A stretch of DNA of 12,136 nucleotides, taken from CAYHHI01 sp964356335 (lineage in GTDB: Bacteria > Arandabacterota > Arandabacteria > Arandabacterales > Arandabacteraceae). Positions within the stretch are counted from its first letter, which is position 1. Each line of letters opens with the position of its first letter. Made by a program: the position numbers and the translations under genes. The notes under the pieces are model-generated. The model ran no database searches. It was not told the DNA's origin and saw only the letters and a program-made list of their open reading frames with translations. The stretch is taken from positions 1-12,136 of the forward strand of contig CAYHHI010000064.1 of assembly GCA_964356335.1 (NCBI GenBank), written 5' to 3'. Positions 1 through 6,591 of the stretch are shown one piece after another.

Positions 1-197
1 GAGGTCCAGGTAAGATCCATCGAAGTGGGTGCGGGATTCGCTGCCGCAAGATTCATCACAGCCGCGGGCGGAGTGGTATCTGCCGGTGTGGTGCCGCCAC
101 CGCCGTCCTTGGAGCAATTCACGACCGTGCCGGCAGCCGCCAGCACGCACCATACCAAGACTCCACGTCTAAATCTATATCTGTGAGATCGCTGCAT
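1..197 (-). CDS. Lipoprotein with FN3-like domain (N-terminal part)
   Basis: The gene starts at ATG 197 and runs off the left edge, so only 65 codons are visible. Residues 1-11 are rich in Arg (MQRSHRYRFRR). A hydrophobic segment follows (about 13-27) and ends at Cys28, then a Ser/Asp/Gly-rich linker, as in lipoproteins. The residue before the Cys is Asn (V-V-N-C), which is not a canonical lipobox. Residues 44-65 (PAAVMNLAAANPAPTSMDLTWT region) look like the first strands of a fibronectin type III domain: Pro, then a V-x-x-L strand, then L-T-W. The role is probably a surface or periplasmic binding/adhesion protein, but nothing specific can be said. An in-frame ATG at 221 is an alternative start; neither has a convincing Shine-Dalgarno sequence. 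It lies downstream of the secreted-protein gene but is separated from it by a terminator. Confidence 0.6.
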   Translation of the reverse strand, partial: MQRSHRYRFRRGVLVWCVLAAAGTVVNCSKDGGGGTTPADTTPPAAVMNLAAANPAPTSMDLTWT

Positions 198-359
198 TTT
201 TGAATTCGCGTCGCCCGGCATCGCTTCCGGTACCCGGGTTTCGAAAAGAGTTCATGGTGATGGAATGTACCCTGTGTAAACTAGCGAGTTTTGACCCGAC
301 GGTCAAGCGAAAGATTGAGGTGAGGCAAGGCATCATGCGCTGGGCGCGAGGCTTGAGAT

Positions 360-395
360 GGACAAGAGCAAGACCCCGAGGAAAGCGCCTCGGGG
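360..395 (-). terminator. Rho-independent terminator of the secreted-protein gene
   Basis: A perfect 8-bp stem, CCCCGAGG (374-381) and CCTCGGGG (388-395), encloses a 6-nt loop. Read on the minus strand it is followed by the T-rich stretch TCTTGCTCTTGT. It lies about 35 nt past the stop codon of the 236-aa gene. The T-tract is interrupted, so termination may be partial. Confidence 0.7.
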
Positions 396-429
396 CCGGA
401 TTTCACGTAGCAGCCAAGACCTTTTTAGG

Positions 430-1140
430 TTATCTGAAGATCGACTTTATGGCGCCCCAGGTTGAAGGCTCGGTCTCATACAGAGGTGGGCCCTCGTAGG
501 GACCCGAATCAGTCCCCACATAGGCAAAGAAAACCGACTCGGGGTAATCATAGGTCGAACCACCGCATACAATGATACCGTTATTGTCAGAGCCGCCCAT
601 GGGCACACCATTAAGCGTATCCGGGAAATCCCTTATCTCGATCCTGCCCTTGCTCGTAGCGGTAAGCCACGTATATGCTGGAATGAAAAACTGGGTTCTC
701 CAACAAGCAGGCGAGCCCCAGGCCAACGCCATCCCATCCCCAGGATTTATGATATCGCCAACCGCAATCGGGGCCAAACACTTCGAGGTTGCCCATGCGC
801 TACCCCACGCGGCAGGCCAATTAAGGCCGTACTCGACAAGTGCGAGCGAATCATACTGGAATACGACGAGGAACACGTCCAGATCAACAGGGCTCCCTTC
901 GGTAGGGTCGGTCAGCCATGTGCTCACGATATCATCGCGCGAGGTGAGCGGCGGCAGCGGAGGCGCCTTCGCTCCTCCGCAACTGTTAGTTCCGTGAGCT
1001 GAGAGGTGGAGCGCCATCTTATAGCCCGCGTTAACATCCGCGGCTTGCGTATCATGCACATAACGCTTAGCGTCACCGGCCCAGCAAGCAAGCGCAAGCA
1101 ATAAAACGAGAACGCAGAATATAGTACCACACTTCGCCAT
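430..1140 (-). CDS. Secreted protein of unknown function, 236 aa
   Basis: I do not recognise a characterised family. Residues 1-23 form a signal peptide: Lys3, then a Leu/Val/Ala-rich core, then C-W-A-G-D-A. Cys19 sits in A-L-A-C, a poor lipobox, so a lipoprotein is possible but less likely. The mature part has four cysteines (54, 121, 146, 192), which could form two disulfides. It is rich in aromatic residues and Gly/Pro, with motifs such as EYGLNWPAAWGS (103-114) and NPGDGMALAWGS (132-143), suggesting a compact beta-rich extracellular domain. It resembles small secreted proteins I associate with uncultured FCB-type bacteria, but that is only an impression. The start is well supported: AAGGAGG at 1149-1155 lies 8 nt before ATG 1140. 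It has its own promoter and terminator, so it is probably monocistronic and perhaps highly expressed. Confidence 0.8.
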   Translation of the reverse strand: MAKCGTIFCVLVLLLALACWAGDAKRYVHDTQAADVNAGYKMALHLSAHGTNSCGGAKAPPLPPLTSRDDIVSTWLTDPTEGSPVDLDVFLVVFQYDSLALVEYGLNWPAAWGSAWATSKCLAPIAVGDIINPGDGMALAWGSPACWRTQFFIPAYTWLTATSKGRIEIRDFPDTLNGVPMGGSDNNGIIVCGGSTYDYPESVFFAYVGTDSGPYEGPPLYETEPSTWGAIKSIFR

Positions 1141-1160
1141 CTGAACTTCCTCCTTTTAAG

Positions 1161-1181
1161 CGTTGCACATATCTAGCAACG
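1161..1181. repeat. Inverted repeat at the 5' leader of the secreted-protein gene
   Basis: CGTTGC (1161-1166) and GCAACG (1176-1181) are perfect 6-bp arms around a 9-nt A/T-rich loop. The element lies just downstream of the predicted -10 box on the minus strand, so it covers the likely transcription start. It could be an operator or a 5'-end stem-loop that stabilises the mRNA. Confidence 0.45.
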
Positions 1182-1183
1182 GC

Positions 1184-1212
1184 ACTATAGCAATATGTTA
1201 AAATCACGTCAA
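1184..1212 (-). promoter_or_regulatory. Sigma-70-like promoter for the secreted-protein gene
   Basis: On the minus strand, TTGACG (1212-1207) and TATAGT (1189-1184) are separated by exactly 17 nt. Each box matches the consensus at 5 of 6 positions. The predicted start is near 1177, giving a leader of about 36 nt with a strong ribosome binding site. Confidence 0.75.
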
Positions 1213-1226
1213 GGACTTTTTTCGAT

Positions 1227-1255
1227 TTGACATCAGGCTTTGGAATTTTTATCGT
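1227..1255 (+). promoter_or_regulatory. Sigma-70-like promoter for the sulfatase-TPR gene
   Basis: A perfect TTGACA (1227-1232) is followed after 17 nt by TATCGT (1250-1255), 4 of 6 matches. It stands back to back with the minus-strand promoter; the two -35 boxes are 14 bp apart. The predicted start of transcription, around 1262, leaves almost no leader before the coding region. Confidence 0.6.
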
Positions 1256-1267
1256 CTGTTGGTGAAT

Positions 1268-3475
1268 ATGAACAAGCGCTGGGTCGTTGCCGCAATAGGT
1301 ATCGCATGTGTAGGGCTGGTCATATTCGCCCAGGTTCTTAAGAGACCCACGCCGATCAATCTCCTCTTGATAAGCGTGGATACCTTGAGGCCCGACCATC
1401 TGGGCTCATACGGATACCGGACTGCCGGGACTCCGAGCATCGATTGGCTTGCCCGCCAGGGTGTGACTTTCGAGGATGCGCTTTGCAGCGTGCCGCTCAC
1501 GCTGCCCTCCCATGCGTCCATGCTGACGGGCCTATCGCCTCTTTCTCACGGCATCAGGGACAATGCCAATTTCAAACTTGCGGACGATTTCGTGACGCTT
1601 GCCGAGGTGCTCCGTGCAAACCAGTACTCGACCGGCGCGGCTGTCGGGGCCTTCATCCTCGACAGGCGCTTCGGGCTCAATCAAGGCTTCGCCTCTTACG
1701 ATGACGATCTCTCGCGGGGGAGCCATCCGTCCGAGTTCAGCTATCCTGAGAGGTCTGCCGATCTGGTGACCGCCAGTGCCATCGGATGGCTCAAGACCGC
1801 GCGCGAGCCTTTCTTCCTGTTCGTTCACTACTATGATCCCCATGCACCCTATGAACCTCCTCAGAAGTTCCGGGAGCGTTTCTCCGGGAGCCCCTACGAC
1901 GGCGAGATTGCTTTCGCCGACCAGGAGATCGGGCGCTTGCTCATATACTTGAGAGACAAGCATCTGCTCGAGCGGACGCTCATAGCGTTTGTCTCCGATC
2001 ACGGCGAGGGGCTCGGCGATCACGGCGAACAGACCCACGGCTTGCTGCTCTACGAGGCCACCTTGAAAGTTCCTTTCATAATAAGAGTACCTGAGAAGTT
2101 GCGACTTGCGGGCAAGAACATCGCGGGCAAGCGCATCAGCCAGACCGTGAGACTCACCGATCTTTTCCCGACGATGCTCGAGCTCCTGGGCCTCAAACAG
2201 GTCGGGGAGGTTGACGGGAGAAGTCTTGTGCCCCTCATCCTGGGCAAGGGACTTCCTCCAGTGGTCTCCTATTTCGAGACGCTCTCCTCATATTTCGCTT
2301 ACAGGTGGAGTCCCTTGAGGGGCGTGAGATTCAACCAGTGGAAATTCATCCTCGCTCCGGCGAATGAGCTCTACGACCTCAGGGACGATCCGCGGGAGAA
2401 CAAGAACCTGGTCGTCGAAAACAAGCCGAAGGCCGAGGAGCTTAAAGCCGCGCTTTTCGATATCACCAAGGAGGAGGCCGAAGTCAAGGCATCGGCGGCG
2501 AAACTGGGGACAAAGGAGGCGCGGCAGCTTCGTGCCCTCGGCTATGTGAGTCCCTCCGTAGCTTCTGTGCCGGAGATCACCGATCTCAGCCTTAAAGATC
2601 CCAAGAAGATGATTCGCTTGATTGCCGAGTACCTTGAGCCGGGCAGCAGCGCTTTTGACAGAGGGGAATTGGATGTTGCGCTCGCAGATTTCAAGAAGTT
2701 TGTCGAAGCCGATCCGATGAACCCCGAGGGGCATCTCCACCTGGCGAGGGTGCTCCTTGAGATGAAGGACTATGATGCTGCCATTCGCGCCTATGAGAAG
2801 GTACTGGAAGTGGATTCCACGAATTCGGGCGCATACTTCTACCTGGGGACCATTGCTCAAGCCGTGGGGGACACCGACGCGGCATTGCAGCTCTACAACG
2901 AAGCTCTCAGGCTTATTCCTGACAGCCCCGAAGCGCTCGCAAATATAGGAAGCCTTCTGCTTGCCCAGGGTGCCACGGACAGTGCCATGACCTTGATGCA
3001 GCAGGCGTTGGACACCGATCCGCGGAACATGGTTGCGCTGGTGAACCTGGGCCTCGCCTACTCGTCGAAGGGCATATATGACCAGGCTCTCCAGTACTTC
3101 CGGCGCGTCCTCAAAGTCGAGCCCGGCAATCTCAAGGCCTTGAGCAACTCTGCCGGTATCTTCGTGAACAAGGGACAGATCGACAGCGCCCTCTTCTATT
3201 TCGAGCGCGCCCGCGATGCAGCGCCCAACGATCCCAGGACACTCGTCAATCTTGGGGGTGCATACAGGCAGAAGGGGTTGATAGACAGAGCGAGCTCATG
3301 CTACGAGAAGGCAGTTGACCTTGAGCCTAAGAACGTGCTCGCCCTCTACGGGCTCGCGGGAGTAAGGGCCGCGCAGGGCAAGCGCGACGAAGCCAAGACC
3401 TTGATCGGAAGGATTCTCGCAATCGATCCCAATTTCAAACCCGCGCGCGATGCCGCCGCCAGGCTTGGCCAGTAA
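1268..3475 (+). CDS. Membrane-anchored sulfatase-like (alkaline phosphatase superfamily) enzyme with C-terminal TPR repeats
   Basis: Length is 735 aa from ATG 1268. Residues 5-23 are a single N-terminal hydrophobic helix (signal anchor), which would place the enzyme in the periplasm. The sulfatase/phosphodiesterase domain covers about 28-400. It has the metal-binding start ISVDTLRPDHLGSYGY (D38, T39), the nucleophile loop VPLTLPSHASMLTG, and FVSDHGEGLGDHGE (D244, H245) with a later His (H257). The Cys/Ser that becomes formylglycine in true sulfatases is replaced by Thr78 and the loop Arg by His82. A phosphate- or phosphoester-directed Thr nucleophile is therefore more plausible than classical sulfatase chemistry; the substrate is unknown. 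Residues about 454-724 form eight consecutive 34-residue TPRs, probably for protein contacts. TTG 1259 and GTG 1262 are in-frame alternative starts. There is no clear Shine-Dalgarno site. Confidence 0.85.
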   Translation: MNKRWVVAAIGIACVGLVIFAQVLKRPTPINLLLISVDTLRPDHLGSYGYRTAGTPSIDWLARQGVTFEDALCSVPLTLPSHASMLTGLSPLSHGIRDNANFKLADDFVTLAEVLRANQYSTGAAVGAFILDRRFGLNQGFASYDDDLSRGSHPSEFSYPERSADLVTASAIGWLKTAREPFFLFVHYYDPHAPYEPPQKFRERFSGSPYDGEIAFADQEIGRLLIYLRDKHLLERTLIAFVSDHGEGLGDHGEQTHGLLLYEATLKVPFIIRVPEKLRLAGKNIAGKRISQTVRLTDLFPTMLELLGLKQVGEVDGRSLVPLILGKGLPPVVSYFETLSSYFAYRWSPLRGVRFNQWKFILAPANELYDLRDDPRENKNLVVENKPKAEELKAALFDITKEEAEVKASAAKLGTKEARQLRALGYVSPSVASVPEITDLSLKDPKKMIRLIAEYLEPGSSAFDRGELDVALADFKKFVEADPMNPEGHLHLARVLLEMKDYDAAIRAYEKVLEVDSTNSGAYFYLGTIAQAVGDTDAALQLYNEALRLIPDSPEALANIGSLLLAQGATDSAMTLMQQALDTDPRNMVALVNLGLAYSSKGIYDQALQYFRRVLKVEPGNLKALSNSAGIFVNKGQIDSALFYFERARDAAPNDPRTLVNLGGAYRQKGLIDRASSCYEKAVDLEPKNVLALYGLAGVRAAQGKRDEAKTLIGRILAIDPNFKPARDAAARLGQ

Positions 3476-3479
3476 TAGC

Positions 3480-5165
3480 TTATTTCACGACGATCCCCTC
3501 GAGGACAGCGGTATTGATCTTAACGTCGCGCTCGGCGCGCCGCGCATCAGCCCACTTCTGAATGATCGCTTCCTTGTGACCTGCAACAAGTTGCTGTTCG
3601 ACCGAGGCCCGAGCCTCTTCAAACGTGGCCTGTCTCGGTGTGTGCTTCTCTCTGAGCCACAACACGACAAAGCCTTCGAGGCTTCTGAACTCCTTGTGTT
3701 CCCCCGCCGTCATGGTTGCGAGAAACCCATCGAATTCCTTGTCCTGTCCTACCGGCAGGAAACCCACATCCCCACCCTGCGGTGCGGTGAAAGGATCGCG
3801 GGAACGCACCCGGGCGATCCCCGCAAATGGCTCCCCATTGTCAAGACGCTGCAAGATCGAATCAGCGGCTTCCTTGGTGCCAACCACGATCTTGGAGATC
3901 GTCCATCCCTCAGGAAGCGCGTACGCCTGCTTGTTGGCGTCGTAGAACGACCTGGCTTCCTCCTCTGGAACAGCTGCATCCCTGGTGATGTAGTCGTAGA
4001 AGGCCAATAAGGTCTTTCTCCGCTTGGCCCTTTCAACCTCCCTGACAACACCGGGAGACTCAGCGATCCCGCGCTTCTCACCTTCCCTCACGAGAAGTGT
4101 ATCAGTGGCCCTCAGGGTGAGGTACTGCACCATCTCATCCGGATCGTCCATGCGCGGCCTGACCTCGGAAGGTACCTTCTCTATGTTCTGAACCAGCGTG
4201 GCGGTTGTAAACACACCTCCAGTGTATGTGGCGACCGGCCTCTGGCTGTCGCTCTCGCTCAAGTCGGGGACGATATCGTCACCTACCACGGCGGTCCGCT
4301 CGCCGCGCTTCTCAATTGCGCGGGCATACTTGGCACTCAGCGTGACCACCGCATCAATGTCAATATTGAACGCATAGGCCGCCCTGAGCGAATCAAGGTA
4401 GGTGGTCCTCTCCCTCATGACACCGTCCCGTTCGAGCATGCCTCGTATCTTTTTCTTCTCGCCGCCGGGATCTGCGGGTTCCTTCAGGACCTTCGAGTCC
4501 ATCTTAAGAATGCAATAGCCGCGCTCAACCTGGAAAGGCTCCGACACCTGGCCCGGCTCCAGCCGGAGTGCCTGGGCGGAGAACCGCTCGGCGAAATCTC
4601 CCCACTTCACTTTCCCAATCAAACCACCCTGGTTGCCGGTGGGGGCCGTGGAGTAGCGCATCGCCAGGTCTTCAAACGGCACGCCCGCCTTGATGGAATC
4701 AAACAAAGCATCCGCCTGGTCACGCTTGGCGACGACGATCTGCCTCAATTCCATCTCTGTCAGGCGCTTGCGGTAGATCTCATCAACGTCCCGCTCGGTG
4801 ACGTTGACCCTGCCCTTGGTTGACTCAGTGAGGAGCAAGTCGCTTATCGTGCTGACCCTGCGGCCCTTGTACCAATCCGCAACCGTAGGCAGCTCCGTGA
4901 TGCCGATGGATTCAGCCTCTTCGATCATGAGCTTGGCATTCACGAGCGTATTGAGAAAGTTGAGCTTCTCATCGAGCGTCGTGAGGGGCTTACGGTCCCC
5001 GCCGGCGCCATAACCCCACCAGGTAACGTACTCATTGACAGTCACCGCACCACCTTTCCACTCGGCGACAAGCGGCGACGTATCCCACGGTGACCTGTCC
5101 GCCGCGGATGCAGACACCGAAGCGACCAAGCCCACCAGACCAAGCGCAACTGCGATCCACCTCAT
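3480..5165 (-). CDS. Periplasmic peptidyl-prolyl cis-trans isomerase, two parvulin (PpiC/SurA-like) domains
   Basis: The 561-aa protein probably acts as a chaperone/prolyl isomerase for exported proteins. Residues 1-22 are a signal peptide ending S-A-S-A-A. A SurA-type helical region (about 33-137) contains the typical LDEKLNFLNTLVNAKLMIEEA segment. Parvulin domain 1 spans about 138-225 (ELRQIVV, then GGLIGKVKWGDF and LEPGQVSEPF). Residues about 226-417 are mostly helical. Parvulin domain 2 spans about 418-507 (ISKIVVG, then GGDVGFLPVGQ). The start is set at ATG 5165, which is followed by the signal peptide and preceded by GGGAGG at 5171-5176; an upstream in-frame ATG at 5210 would add 15 unlikely residues. 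The gene follows tRNA-Val by 51 nt with no obvious promoter between, so it may depend on read-through. It ends 4 nt from the convergent sulfatase gene. Confidence 0.88.
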   Translation of the reverse strand: MRWIAVALGLVGLVASVSASAADRSPWDTSPLVAEWKGGAVTVNEYVTWWGYGAGGDRKPLTTLDEKLNFLNTLVNAKLMIEEAESIGITELPTVADWYKGRRVSTISDLLLTESTKGRVNVTERDVDEIYRKRLTEMELRQIVVAKRDQADALFDSIKAGVPFEDLAMRYSTAPTGNQGGLIGKVKWGDFAERFSAQALRLEPGQVSEPFQVERGYCILKMDSKVLKEPADPGGEKKKIRGMLERDGVMRERTTYLDSLRAAYAFNIDIDAVVTLSAKYARAIEKRGERTAVVGDDIVPDLSESDSQRPVATYTGGVFTTATLVQNIEKVPSEVRPRMDDPDEMVQYLTLRATDTLLVREGEKRGIAESPGVVREVERAKRRKTLLAFYDYITRDAAVPEEEARSFYDANKQAYALPEGWTISKIVVGTKEAADSILQRLDNGEPFAGIARVRSRDPFTAPQGGDVGFLPVGQDKEFDGFLATMTAGEHKEFRSLEGFVVLWLREKHTPRQATFEEARASVEQQLVAGHKEAIIQKWADARRAERDVKINTAVLEGIVVK

Positions 5166-5216
5166 CTTAGCCTCCCTTTGCATGACCAACGCACCGTAGA
5201 TGTCAGACACGATAAA

Positions 5217-5292
5217 TGGTGGGCGAAAGAGGAATCGAACCTCCGACCCCCTGCTTGTAAGGCAGGTGCTCTAACCGCTGAGCTATTCGCCC
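5217..5292 (-). tRNA. tRNA-Val (anticodon UAC), CCA encoded
   Basis: The 76-nt gene folds as a full cloverleaf. The acceptor stem GGGCGAA/TTCGCCC is perfect, the D stem is GCTC/GAGC, the anticodon stem is CCTGC/GCAGG, and the 7-nt loop CTTACAA puts TAC at positions 34-36. The T arm is GGAGG-TTCGATT-CCTCT with one G-T pair. The discriminator is A and CCA is encoded. It reads GUA and probably other valine codons. The 5' end overlaps the last codons and stop of the upstream membrane-protein gene by 10 nt. Confidence 0.96.
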
Positions 5293-5555
5293 GTGCCAGA
5301 TTGGGTCTTGTCATCCGGCCTTTTTGCCCAAAGGATAATAGAAAGGGGAACAATGACACAATAGCCAAGGACCAGGAGTATGGGTGCAGCCGAGATGCTC
5401 CCTTTGCCCAGGAAAACGTAACCGACGAGGATGACAATGATCCCGGCAAGAAGCAGCAGGATATTCCGTCTGCCGAGTACCAGCGTGCCATGACGGGCCG
5501 ATACTTTTGCGGCAGGTGGCTTCTTGCCACCCTTGGATCTCTGGGTTTCTGCCAT
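5283..5555 (-). CDS. Small two-helix membrane protein
   Basis: This 90-aa protein has a basic, Lys-rich N-terminus (1-30). Two hydrophobic helices follow (about 31-49, NILLLLAGIIVILVGYVFLG, and about 57-77) with a short GKGSISAAP turn between them. The tail is charged (KRPDDK). It resembles short inner-membrane proteins of unknown function; I cannot name the family. Its start is supported by GGAGG at 5561-5565, 5 nt before ATG 5555. Its TAG stop (5285-5283) lies inside the tRNA-Val gene, so its last codons are tRNA acceptor and position-8/9 nucleotides. The 145-nt gap before it holds palindromic repeats. Confidence 0.75.
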   Translation of the reverse strand: MAETQRSKGGKKPPAAKVSARHGTLVLGRRNILLLLAGIIVILVGYVFLGKGSISAAPILLVLGYCVIVPLSIILWAKRPDDKTQSGTGE

Positions 5556-5577
5556 CTTTCCCTCCGTTTCACCTGAA

Positions 5578-5652
5578 ACCCTCTCCCCACGCTGTCCCAG
5601 GGGGAAGAGGTACCCTTGCCCTATTCTCCCTTTACCCTCTGCCGGGGTGAGA
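5578..5652. repeat. Two degenerate hairpins in the gap between larE and the membrane-protein gene
   Basis: CCTCTCCCC (5580-5588) can pair with GGGGAAGAGG (5601-5610), with one bulged A. A second imperfect hairpin pairs TCTC (5625-5628) and ACCC (5634-5637) with GGGT and GAGA (5645-5652). Both begin with near-identical ACCCTCTCCC/ACCCTCTGCC strings. Neither is followed by a T-tract on the minus strand, so a terminator role is doubtful. It may be a decayed intergenic palindromic repeat. Confidence 0.4.
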
Positions 5653-5700
5653 GAGCGCCCTTCGTTTATGATACAAGCCTAATCGGTATAGGTTCCAATC

Positions 5701-6540
5701 TCAAGGGTTAAAACTGCCCATGCGATAGCCCTGGAGATCGAGAGTGACGAAGCGAAAACCCTCTCTGCGTCCGGCCTGCACGATCTTGTCCCGCATTTCG
5801 GGGCCCGAGGCCAACTCAATCTTCGCCGGCTCGACCTCGATCCTCACCAGCTCGCCGTGAAAGCGCGCGCGGACCTGGCTAAAGCCGAGCTCGTGGAGCA
5901 CGTCCTCCATCCTCTCGATCCTGGCAAGGGCCTCACGAGTTATCCCTATGCCGTACGGGATTCTCGAGGCCAGGCAGGCGGCAGCCGGCTTGTCCCAGTT
6001 AGGAAGACCGATCAGGCGCGCCAGTTGGCGCACATCAGATTTGGTGAAACTCGCCTGTCTCAGAGGGCTCATGACACCGAGCTCCCTCAGGGCCCTCTCA
6101 CCGGGCCTGAAATCATGCAGGTCCTCGACCGTCGATCCTTCTATCGCTGCCCTGTAGCCTTCCGCAGCGGCAAGTTGCTTGATCTTGAGGAAGAGCTCCC
6201 GCTTGCAGTGGTAGCACCTGTCGAGCGGATTCCCGCTGAAGGCAGGGTCTTCGAGCTCGCGGGTCTTGAGCACCCGGTGCTCTGCGCCTATCAGGGCGGC
6301 GATCTCGCGTGCGTTCGCAAGCTCGCTGCGTGGGTAGGTCGCGGAGGAGGCCGTGACCGCAAGCACGCCGCCCCCACAAGCTTCATGGGCCACGGCCAGG
6401 AGAAGGCTCGAATCCACCCCGCCGGAGAAGGCCACAACCGCAGGACAGAGCGGCCGAAGCACTTCGATGAGGTGCGCTGCCTTGCCGGCTAGCGCTTCCC
6501 CGATACCACTCGCAACATCCCTGATCTTACTGACTGGCAT
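5701..6540 (-). CDS. larE: LarE-like ATP-dependent sacrificial sulfur transferase (PP-loop ATPase)
   Basis: The 279-aa protein has the usual length for the family. The PP-loop SGGVDSS is at residues 39-45. LDRCYHCKRELF (C109, C112) and AACLASRIPYG (C189) follow, and C189 corresponds to the sulfur-donor Cys region described for LarE. LarE adenylates the carboxyl groups of pyridinium dicarboxylate mononucleotide and donates sulfur to build the nickel-pincer nucleotide cofactor of lactate racemase-type enzymes. Three cysteines could instead indicate the variant that carries an iron-sulfur cluster; this is inference. The partner genes larA, larB and larC are not in the window, so the cofactor role is unconfirmed and a general PP-loop sulfur transferase is possible. 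AGGAG at 6547-6551 is 6 nt before ATG 6540. It sits 51 nt after mltG. Confidence 0.85.
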   Translation of the reverse strand: MPVSKIRDVASGIGEALAGKAAHLIEVLRPLCPAVVAFSGGVDSSLLLAVAHEACGGGVLAVTASSATYPRSELANAREIAALIGAEHRVLKTRELEDPAFSGNPLDRCYHCKRELFLKIKQLAAAEGYRAAIEGSTVEDLHDFRPGERALRELGVMSPLRQASFTKSDVRQLARLIGLPNWDKPAAACLASRIPYGIGITREALARIERMEDVLHELGFSQVRARFHGELVRIEVEPAKIELASGPEMRDKIVQAGRREGFRFVTLDLQGYRMGSFNP

Positions 6541-6591
6541 CTCTGTCTCCTGGATTGGCGGCGCGTTCTCGGCTGCCTGTGCTTTCTGCTT

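Noticed and set aside
200..499. A 99-aa plus-strand open frame beginning at 200
   Set aside because: No ribosome site, no recognisable domain, and it crosses the terminator and the 3' end of the well-supported secreted-protein gene. Treated as chance.
5162..5590. A 142-aa minus-strand frame spanning the tRNA
   Set aside because: It runs through the tRNA gene in a different frame from the 90-aa membrane protein and lacks any recognisable domain.
5668..5698. Possible minus-strand promoter TTGGAA (5698-5693) and TATCAT (5673-5668) before the membrane-protein gene
   Set aside because: The -10 box is good but the spacing is 19 nt and the -35 box is weak, so it is not listed as a feature.
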